Of a DNA stretch of 64,000 nt, positions 35,058-42,189 are shown piece by piece. The position numbers and the translations under genes are program-made. The DNA is from an uncultured Fibrobacter sp. GTDB taxonomy: Bacteria > Fibrobacterota > Fibrobacteria > Fibrobacterales > Fibrobacteraceae. The number at the start of each line of letters is the position of its first letter. Positions within the stretch are counted from its first letter, which is position 1. The DNA is taken from assembly GCF_900316465.1 (NCBI RefSeq), contig NZ_ONDD01000006.1:1-64000 (forward strand), in the 5' to 3' direction. The notes below the pieces were generated by a model. It ran no database searches. It was not told the origin of the DNA and saw nothing but the letters and a program-made list of their open reading frames with translations.

Positions 35058-36245
35058 ATGTTTATGGATTTCAAGAAAAACGTCATTGCAAGCATCGCGC
35101 GGCAATCCATTTTTGCATTATCGTTAACCCTGACACTAGTCGCCTGCGGCGATGATTCTTCGTCATCGGCTTCTGACGATTCTAAAGATAACGCCACGAT
35201 TGACGTAAGCAAGATGTCGATTCGCGAAAAAGTGGGACATATGTTCTTCATTCGCCCCGAAGCGCTTGACACGAGCATTCACTGGAACGAATACGCGGAA
35301 CTTCCAGATTACAAGCTACAGCACGTGAACAAGACCATGCTCGCCATCAACAAGAACTACCCCATTGGCGGCATGATTCTTTACGCCCACAACATTGTAG
35401 ACGAAGACCAGCTCGGCGAATTCATTGCTGAAATCAGAAAGTTGAATGGCAATCCGCTCCTTGCCATCGACGAAGAGGGCGGCCGCGTTGCCCGTATCGC
35501 GAACAACGAGAACTTTGACGTTCCCAAGTACGAAAGCATGGCCGCCATTGCCGAAAGCGGCGACCCGAACGAAGCCTATAAGGCGGCGTTCACCATCGGA
35601 AGCTACATCAAGGAATACGGTTTCGACATCGACTACGCCCCGGTCGCCGACGTGAACACGAACCCTGAAAACATCGTCATCGGGGCGCGCGCCTTCTCGG
35701 ACGACCCCGAGACCGCCGCCGATTTTGTGGTAAGTTACCTCAACGGCCTCGATTCCGCAGGCATTATCGGCACGCTCAAGCATTTCCCTGGCCACGGCGA
35801 CGTAAAGACCGACACGCATTCCGGCTACGCCGAGACCAACAAGACCTGGAAAGAAATGCTCAAGTGCGAAATGATCCCGTTCAAGGCCGGCATCAAGGCA
35901 GGCGCCCAGATGATCATGACCGCCCACATCGCGGCTCCGAAAGTCACTGGCGACGATCTGCCCGCGACACTTTCTCCTGTCATTCTGCAAGACAAGCTCC
36001 GCGGCGAACTCGGTTTCAAGGGAGTCATCGTGACCGACGCCATGGATATGGGCGCCATCACCACGCAATTCGGCAACGCCGAAGCCGCCATCAAGTCTAT
36101 CCAGGCAGGTGTCGACGTGGTGCTTTGCTCCCGCGAATTTACACAGGTATTTGACGCTGTCGTCAAGGCCGTCGAAAAGGGCGACATCAAAGAATCCCGC
36201 ATCGACGAAAGCGTCAAGCGCATCCTCGCATTAAAGAAGAAATAA
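35058..36245 (+). CDS. Glycoside hydrolase family 3 beta-N-acetylhexosaminidase lipoprotein (NagZ-like)
   Basis: The protein has the NagZ-type GH3 pattern: AIDEEGGRVARI, FDIDYAPVADVNTNP, GTLKHFPGHGDVKTDTH (the His-Asp general acid motif) and the nucleophile in VTDAMDMGAI. Such enzymes remove GlcNAc from GlcNAc-anhydroMurNAc or related chains. A lipoprotein signal (about residues 1-30, ending LTLVAC) and a short SSSS linker put it outside the cytoplasm. It is the second gene of an operon with the S66 peptidase and ends at a strong terminator. Start 35058 or 35064 cannot be separated. Confidence 0.88.
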   Translation: MFMDFKKNVIASIARQSIFALSLTLTLVACGDDSSSSASDDSKDNATIDVSKMSIREKVGHMFFIRPEALDTSIHWNEYAELPDYKLQHVNKTMLAINKNYPIGGMILYAHNIVDEDQLGEFIAEIRKLNGNPLLAIDEEGGRVARIANNENFDVPKYESMAAIAESGDPNEAYKAAFTIGSYIKEYGFDIDYAPVADVNTNPENIVIGARAFSDDPETAADFVVSYLNGLDSAGIIGTLKHFPGHGDVKTDTHSGYAETNKTWKEMLKCEMIPFKAGIKAGAQMIMTAHIAAPKVTGDDLPATLSPVILQDKLRGELGFKGVIVTDAMDMGAITTQFGNAEAAIKSIQAGVDVVLCSREFTQVFDAVVKAVEKGDIKESRIDESVKRILALKKK

Positions 36246-36280
36246 CTCTTCAGCATTCACAAAACTTGCATACAGAAAGG

Positions 36281-36302
36281 GCCCCGGCTTTATCGCCGGG
36301 GC
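36281..36302. terminator. Strong GC-rich terminator between convergent genes
   Basis: GCCCCGGC (36281-36288) and GCCGGGGC (36295-36302) form an 8-bp perfect stem with a TTTATC loop. It serves the GH3 gene and may also serve the opposite gene that ends at 36332. Confidence 0.75.
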
Positions 36303-36331
36303 TCTTGTCTTACAAACTTATTGCCATAACG

Positions 36332-37978
36332 TTACTGGCATTTCATGCGACCATCTTTCTGCTTTTCACACCAGTTGTCGCAAATAACGGGGTGGTAACG
36401 GTTGCAGATTTTCTGGGCTTCGCGCTTGAGAATGCTTGACTTCTGTTCCTTGAGGTAGTAGCGGCTCACCAAGGCGCTCTGACACTGTTCAATATCCGGC
36501 CAGTCACGGTCGGCGCACCAGGTCCACAGATATTCCTTGCAGTAATTATCTTCCGGATTCACGATGCAAAGCTCGTACAAGTTGTAGCAATCGGCAATCT
36601 TGTTGTTCTCGAAGTTGCTCGCCACACAATAACGCTTGAGGCCGTCGGCGTAGGCTCTGGACTTGTCTTCCGCATTGATCGTGTCGGGCAGGAACATGGA
36701 CCACTTGGTGGTATCGAGCATCATGGCGGCCTTCACGTTCGAGGCATAGCATTCCTTAGAATCCCTGCTGTATACAGAATCTCGGTAGGTTTCGTAGGCA
36801 TACCTATTCTGATTCGCCAAGTCACCTGTCCAATTGAGATCAATTCCCGCGCAGTAAATATCCTGGTAAAGTCTGCAACCCTTGGAATCCCAGCTATCCG
36901 AAAGGTCGCCCTCGGTATTGTAGCAGTTGTGATGAGCAATGTGCTTCATGTTCACGCCCTTACCGTTGACATGCAGCAACACCGTCGCCTTAGACATTCC
37001 GGTAAACACGCCCATGCCGTTTTCGATATTGGATTCCGGAATGATGCGCGAGTCGTTCACCGATTCCTTCACCTTGTCTATATAATCGATATAGGATTCA
37101 TCTGTCGAATACAAGTCCACAGAGACATCGCCCAAGGGGAGCATCATGTTCATCAGGTAGGCGGTGTCCAGCGCACGGAAATCTGCCACCTTGCGGTTCG
37201 AGGTAAAGCCCAAATTTTCAGTCAGTTCCAAAGGGTCATGAATCGCAATACCGCGGTAGCCTTGGTCATCTTCGTCGGTAAAGCCCTTGAACATGTTGTT
37301 GATGGTCGTATTCTGCGATTCGGCATTACCCATGTCGTAATTCATCACCGCAATGACGCCTCTCACAGACTGATCGTAATCCAGGGCGCACTTCACGAAT
37401 TCCATGTCCATGGGAAATTCCAGGAAGTCTATTTCGAACCGGGGACTATCCTCATCGTAAGCCATCCACTCATAGTCACCATTTTGCAGAGGAACATTCA
37501 AACCCTTGACTTTAACAGCTGGCGGAATAACCGCCTCCGCCTTGTAACGGGATTTCACCTTGTGGCCCAAGCTGTCCCATTCGAAGTAGGCTTCTAGCTT
37601 GTAGGTCTCGCCGATAACGCCTTCGTAAGTATCGCCGCCAAAGCAATTCGGCTTGTGACTGTAACGTCTCAAGACAAGCGTCGTATCCGCCTCGTCAATA
37701 CTGCTGTAATGACTGTCAAAATGGCCCGATACCGTTACGTAGGCACTGTCGTAAAACGCAAAGTTTTCGGCCGCCGTTTCGTCAAGTTCGTAAACCTTCG
37801 AAAAGCAGACATAAGGAGATTCGCCACTGATAACGTAGCCGTAGGTGTAGATACCCGTGTACACGTCGCGCTTTTCGGGGTAATATTCCCACGGACCGTG
37901 AAAATCGCACGCCACCAACATGAACAACGCGCAAAGAGCGAACGGCAAAAAACGACGAGATGTAAGCAATTGTTTCAT
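36332..37978 (-). CDS. DUF4249-like lipoprotein linked to the TonB receptor
   Basis: The start at 37978 gives a lipoprotein signal (MKQLLTSRRFLPFALCALFM, then LVAC, Cys 24). The beginning (GYVISGESPYVCFSKVYELDE and YDSAYVTVSGHFDS) resembles DUF4249, a Bacteroidetes lipoprotein family normally found beside a TonB-dependent receptor. The C-terminus is Cys-rich (about 14 Cys in the last 200 residues) and is extra to that family. It probably sits on the outer membrane next to the receptor at 39573. A shared promoter element lies 24 bases upstream. A role in substrate capture or as receptor partner is inferred, not shown. Confidence 0.65.
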   Translation of the reverse strand: MKQLLTSRRFLPFALCALFMLVACDFHGPWEYYPEKRDVYTGIYTYGYVISGESPYVCFSKVYELDETAAENFAFYDSAYVTVSGHFDSHYSSIDEADTTLVLRRYSHKPNCFGGDTYEGVIGETYKLEAYFEWDSLGHKVKSRYKAEAVIPPAVKVKGLNVPLQNGDYEWMAYDEDSPRFEIDFLEFPMDMEFVKCALDYDQSVRGVIAVMNYDMGNAESQNTTINNMFKGFTDEDDQGYRGIAIHDPLELTENLGFTSNRKVADFRALDTAYLMNMMLPLGDVSVDLYSTDESYIDYIDKVKESVNDSRIIPESNIENGMGVFTGMSKATVLLHVNGKGVNMKHIAHHNCYNTEGDLSDSWDSKGCRLYQDIYCAGIDLNWTGDLANQNRYAYETYRDSVYSRDSKECYASNVKAAMMLDTTKWSMFLPDTINAEDKSRAYADGLKRYCVASNFENNKIADCYNLYELCIVNPEDNYCKEYLWTWCADRDWPDIEQCQSALVSRYYLKEQKSSILKREAQKICNRYHPVICDNWCEKQKDGRMKCQ

Positions 37979-38002
37979 TGTACCCTGCAAATTTACATAT
38001 TT

Positions 38003-38031
38003 GAAACACCTATACACCGCAAAAGTGTCAC
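38003..38031 (-). promoter_or_regulatory. Shared bipartite promoter element before the DUF4249-like lipoprotein
   Basis: Minus strand GTGACACTTTT, 10 bases, GGTGTTTC; identical spacing to the other three copies. It ends 24 bases before the ATG at 37978, so the transcript would have a leader of about 18 bases. Confidence 0.7.
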
Positions 38032-38051
38032 CACTGACAATTGTTTTTTTA

Positions 38052-38083
38052 ATAAAAAAAGAGCCGCACCTTTACGATGCGGC
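38052..38083 (-). terminator. Terminator after the sodium-symporter gene
   Basis: GCCGCA (38063-38068) pairs with TGCGGC (38078-38083); the A-run at 38052-38059 is a T-run for minus-strand transcripts from the gene ending at 38106. It separates that gene from the DUF4249-like gene. Confidence 0.7.
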
Positions 38084-38105
38084 CCCCATTCAAGCTTTAT
38101 AAGGC

Positions 38106-39515
38106 TTATCCGAAAATCTTGGCGCAGAGTTCCGGTGCAAACTTGGACAGGTAACCCTGAATCAGGAGGATCGAAACCAGCAGCGGCAAGACCCACTTGA
38201 AGTAGATTCTAAATGCGGCGTTGTACGGAATCTTGTAACCCTTACCGGCGTTCATTTCGGTAAAGAACTTTTCCTGACCCCAACCATAGCGGCTAGAGCA
38301 GAAGATGGCGATGAACATGCCACCAGCCGGGAGCATGGTGTTGCTCACGATAAAGTCTTCAAGGTCCAGAACGCAGCTGCCGGGGCCGAACGGTTCAAAG
38401 CCCGAAAGCATGTTGAAGCCGAGGGCGCAAGGGAGCGAAAGCACGAACACGATCAAGATATTCCAATAGGCAACCTTGCGGCGTTTGAAACCCTTGAGGT
38501 CCATCCAGAACGACACCAGGTTTTCGAAAACGGCAATCAAGGTGGACATGGCCGCAAACGACATGAACAGGAAGAAGGCGGCACCGAAGAATCTACCGGC
38601 AGGCATCATGGCGAACACGTTAGAAAGCGTCACGAAGATAAGGCCCGGGCCCTGACCAGGAGACTGGTGGAAGGCAAAGCAGCTGGGAATCACAATGATG
38701 CCCGCGACCAAGGCGACGACGGTATCAAGAATACAGACGCTCGTGGCTTCTTTTGCCAGGGAATGATTCTTTCCGATGTAGCTACCGAAAATAGCCATGC
38801 TACCGATACCGAGGCTCAAGGTAAAGAAGGCGTGTGCAAAGGCGGCAAAGATAGCCTCGCCCAGCCCCTTGCCCGATTGCGTAAGGCGTTCCAAGGACGG
38901 CAACAGGTAGAACTCAAGGCCAGCCGTAGAGCCGGGGAGCGTCACGGCGCGAATCGCAAGGATTACCATAATGACAAGCAAGCAAATCATCATGCCCTTG
39001 GTGATGCGTTCCACACCCTTCTGGAGGCCAAGCGACACAATAAAGAGGCCAATGACAATGGCAACCGTCATCCAGAAAATCATGAGGCCCGGATTTGAAA
39101 GCATTTCACCGAAGCCAGCAGCAATCTGATCCGGAGTACCCATGAGGAACTTGGGGTCGGTAACCATCTTGTAGAAGTAATAGAACATCCAACCGGTCAC
39201 CACCGAATAGAAGGCCATCAATATGTAGTTGGCCGAAATCAGCGGGAACTTGGCCCAATGCCACTTGGTGCCCGGTTTTTCCAGGTTGTCGAATGCGCGA
39301 GCGATACCGCTCTTACCGCCACGACCCAAGGCAAGTTCTGCCATTAAAATGGGCAGGCCCAAGAAGAGCAAGAAGCCGAGGTACGGGAGCACAAAGGCCG
39401 CTCCACCGTACTGGCCAGCAATGTAAGGGAAACGCCACACGTTGCCCAGACCAATGGCACAACCGGCGGCAATGAGGATAAATCCGAGTCTTGATTTAAA
39501 GGTTTCGCGTTCCAT
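38106..39515 (-). CDS. Sodium-dependent transporter of the SNF/NSS family
   Basis: Family members are sodium symporters for amino acids and related compounds. The N-terminus has the NSS signature RLGFILIAAGCAIGLGNVWRFPY in two parts (unwound TM1 with GLGNVWRFPY), followed by YLGFLLFLGLPILMAELALG, and about 12 membrane spans in 469 residues. The substrate cannot be read from sequence. The start lies 57 bases after the TonB-receptor stop, so it may be cotranscribed with the receptor and take up the same or a related compound across the inner membrane. Confidence 0.93.
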   Translation of the reverse strand: MERETFKSRLGFILIAAGCAIGLGNVWRFPYIAGQYGGAAFVLPYLGFLLFLGLPILMAELALGRGGKSGIARAFDNLEKPGTKWHWAKFPLISANYILMAFYSVVTGWMFYYFYKMVTDPKFLMGTPDQIAAGFGEMLSNPGLMIFWMTVAIVIGLFIVSLGLQKGVERITKGMMICLLVIMVILAIRAVTLPGSTAGLEFYLLPSLERLTQSGKGLGEAIFAAFAHAFFTLSLGIGSMAIFGSYIGKNHSLAKEATSVCILDTVVALVAGIIVIPSCFAFHQSPGQGPGLIFVTLSNVFAMMPAGRFFGAAFFLFMSFAAMSTLIAVFENLVSFWMDLKGFKRRKVAYWNILIVFVLSLPCALGFNMLSGFEPFGPGSCVLDLEDFIVSNTMLPAGGMFIAIFCSSRYGWGQEKFFTEMNAGKGYKIPYNAAFRIYFKWVLPLLVSILLIQGYLSKFAPELCAKIFG

Positions 39516-39572
39516 AGTATTAAAAACTATAGAAAAATCTAGACCCTTGTCAGCCCCACTTTATTCAAAATG

Positions 39573-42089
39573 CTAGAAATAATACTCGTAACTGAGCATA
39601 ACCGGCAAGAACGGGAACTGGGTAACTTCCGTTTTTTCGGGCGGATTCTTGCTTGTATCGTAGAATGTGTAGAACATATTCTCGTGATCGGTTACGTTAA
39701 TAAAGGTCCAGCTAAAGTTCCACTTGTTTTCACGACCGATATCGATAGCCTTGATATCGACACGGAAATAGTCCGTCTGGCGGGCGGCATTGCGGCTACC
39801 CGGCAACACCACTGTCGCATCGGTATACTGCTGGTGACCCATATCCTGCGACACGTAGTAACCCTTGTATTCGCTAATGGGCATGCCCGCTGAATACTTC
39901 ATGATAACCGAGGTTCGAATATACATGTCCTTTTGGGTCGGGTGCACCGTCAACGCATCTTCCGGGCCGCGCCAGTTAATGCCCAAGTCCATCTTGAGGG
40001 CATAAGGCTGATGCCAGCTCGGGAAATACGGCTTGGTGCCGTCATCCGTCTTCATGACGCTAATGCTCTGGCTCCAGTTAATGCCGCCGAACCACCAGCC
40101 CTTATCTTTACGCAGCGAAAGTTCGTAACCGAAGGAATAGCCTTCTGCCGTTCCGAAGCCATCGGCCAGCACAAAGTCGTCGGAGGCGGTTTCATCGTTA
40201 CTGTCCAGCACAGACACAAACGTATTCAGGTTGCTTTGGGTCTTGTAGTAAACGCCCACGGTCGCATCGTAATCTTCCATAATGCCGCGCTGGCTATATT
40301 CCGCGGCAAACAGCCACGAAGACGCCGGCTCGATATGCTTGCCCTTGGTAGTCGTGGTTGCCGGGTAATAGAATTCGTTCAGAGTTTCCTGGTCGGTATA
40401 GACAAGCGCATTCAAGTACTGCAGGTAATAACCGCCGTAGAATTCCAAGGTCTTGTCGTCGTCGATATTCACGGTCAAGGAGGCGCGCGGTTCTACGCCA
40501 AAGTCTTTTGCAGCCGTCTGGTAATTAAAGCGAAGGCCGTATTGCAACAGGTAATCGGGTGCAAACTTCCAGGCATCTTGCAGGTAGCCCACATGGTGGA
40601 AGGGTTTCTGAATATCAGCCACGCTGATGGTGGACATCTGTTCGCGGTAGCGCTCGTAGATGTATTCCAGTTCGTAGCCGGCAGTGAGCGTGTGGTTCGG
40701 AATGCCGCGATAGTTAACCCACTGCTTGCCTGCGAAGGTGTAAAGGAACATCTCGATAGACATCAGTTCACCGATTTTCATGGTCTGGTAGAACTCGCTG
40801 AACGCAAGAGTCGCGTTGTAGTCCCAGTCGCCATTGATGCGGTGCGTAATGTTGAGCGGAATGGCTACGTTACCCCAGTCCATATAAAGCGGGTCAAAAC
40901 TCAAGCGGTCTTTACCGACATAGAAGCTAAGTTTCATGCGGGTGTCATCGGTAAAGTTATACATGAACGTGCCCTGCACGTCTGTAAATTCGTAGTCCAG
41001 GTTCAGGTCGATAATGTCGAGGGCGTTCATCAAATCGAGCATGTAGCCGATGTAGGTGGTACGGCCTGCCACCACCCAGCGTGCAGGGCCCTGATGGCCT
41101 TCGGTATGGAGTTGCGCCGCAAACGTACTGATCTTGATGCTTGACTTGCTGAACCATTCATTGACGGTATCCTGACCGCCGGCGCGGCCATCCATCTTGA
41201 GCACGGAACTCAGGCGGTTACCATACTGCGCCGGGAAACCACTCTTGTAGAATTGCACATCGTCAATGCCTTCGACCAGGAAGGTACTGAACAGTCCGAA
41301 GAAATGCACCGGAGAGTAAACGACCGCGTTGTCGAACAGGAAGAGGTTCTGGTCGGCGGCTCCACCGCGAACATAAATCTTGGAGCTGAAATCGGAGCTG
41401 GCGACCACGCCCGGGAGCGCCTGGATACTCTTGATGACGTCGGCTTCGGCGAGGCTGGGCATACGCTTGATGGACTTAGCCGACACTACAGATTCGCCGG
41501 GCTTGCGCTTAGGGCGACGGCGCAGCTGGACTACGACTTTCTTGAGTTCGGTGACCTTGGCGTTGTCGCCGCCAGCAAGGAGGGCATCGACATCGACGTC
41601 CTGGCTTGCGGAATCTTGCGCCAGCGTATCGGGGCGTTGCGGGGTGTCCCCACCCCCGCTAGAAGGGGTAGCGGATGCCGTGTCAGCGGCAGCAGCGAGG
41701 GGAAGGCCTTCCCCTTCTACTATAGAATCGGGTTCTGCAAAAGCCTCGCCCAGTGCCTGCGAGAAACTGCGTTCAGCGCCAATGTACTTGAGTTCGTAGC
41801 ATTTTTCTTTTTCGGCGCCCGCCGTGTCCGAATTCGTGACGCACACATTCCAAAGGGTATCTTCGGGAAGCACAATGCTAAAGGGCGTGCCCACGGTGGT
41901 TTGCAGCGCCTCGCCCGATTCCAGGATTTCGACATTGAGTTTTTCGCCTGGGGCAAACGAGGAATCCTGTACGATTCCGTTAAAGGTGATTCCTTGGGGT
42001 GCAAGCGAATCGGGCACAGGTTCTTGTGCCACGGCAGCTACACTCAACATAGCCAGCAACAAAGCAAAAATTTCAATATAACGTTTCAA
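39573..42089 (-). CDS. TonB-dependent outer-membrane receptor
   Basis: This is a ligand-gated outer-membrane channel. A signal peptide (from the TTG at 42089: KRYIEIFALLLAMLSVAAVA) is followed by a 150-residue region that looks like a carboxypeptidase-regulatory or similar domain with a low-complexity linker. Then comes the plug with IKSIQALPGVVASSDFSS, VRGGAADQNLFLFDNAVVY and YGNRLSSVLKMDGR, and a 22-stranded barrel ending VMLSYEYYF, a terminal Phe as expected. The KKVVVQL stretch just before the plug is a possible TonB box. Ligand unknown; a DUF4249 partner and the ECF element suggest regulated uptake. Start codon TTG has a weak ribosome site. Confidence 0.9.
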   Translation of the reverse strand: MKRYIEIFALLLAMLSVAAVAQEPVPDSLAPQGITFNGIVQDSSFAPGEKLNVEILESGEALQTTVGTPFSIVLPEDTLWNVCVTNSDTAGAEKEKCYELKYIGAERSFSQALGEAFAEPDSIVEGEGLPLAAAADTASATPSSGGGDTPQRPDTLAQDSASQDVDVDALLAGGDNAKVTELKKVVVQLRRRPKRKPGESVVSAKSIKRMPSLAEADVIKSIQALPGVVASSDFSSKIYVRGGAADQNLFLFDNAVVYSPVHFFGLFSTFLVEGIDDVQFYKSGFPAQYGNRLSSVLKMDGRAGGQDTVNEWFSKSSIKISTFAAQLHTEGHQGPARWVVAGRTTYIGYMLDLMNALDIIDLNLDYEFTDVQGTFMYNFTDDTRMKLSFYVGKDRLSFDPLYMDWGNVAIPLNITHRINGDWDYNATLAFSEFYQTMKIGELMSIEMFLYTFAGKQWVNYRGIPNHTLTAGYELEYIYERYREQMSTISVADIQKPFHHVGYLQDAWKFAPDYLLQYGLRFNYQTAAKDFGVEPRASLTVNIDDDKTLEFYGGYYLQYLNALVYTDQETLNEFYYPATTTTKGKHIEPASSWLFAAEYSQRGIMEDYDATVGVYYKTQSNLNTFVSVLDSNDETASDDFVLADGFGTAEGYSFGYELSLRKDKGWWFGGINWSQSISVMKTDDGTKPYFPSWHQPYALKMDLGINWRGPEDALTVHPTQKDMYIRTSVIMKYSAGMPISEYKGYYVSQDMGHQQYTDATVVLPGSRNAARQTDYFRVDIKAIDIGRENKWNFSWTFINVTDHENMFYTFYDTSKNPPEKTEVTQFPFLPVMLSYEYYF

Positions 42090-42140
42090 AATAACTCGCG
42101 TTCTAACAAAAATAGCAAATAGGAAACCCTATTTGCTATT

Positions 42141-42169
42141 GTAACACTATAAGGAGCAAAAAGTGTCAC
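42141..42169 (-). promoter_or_regulatory. Shared bipartite promoter element before the TonB receptor
   Basis: Minus strand GTGACACTTTT, 10 bases, AGTGTTAC; the same as the sigma-factor copy at 45814 except in the spacer. It lies 51 bases before the receptor start. Confidence 0.7.
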
Positions 42170-42189
42170 TTGTTTTTTAGAATTTTCTT

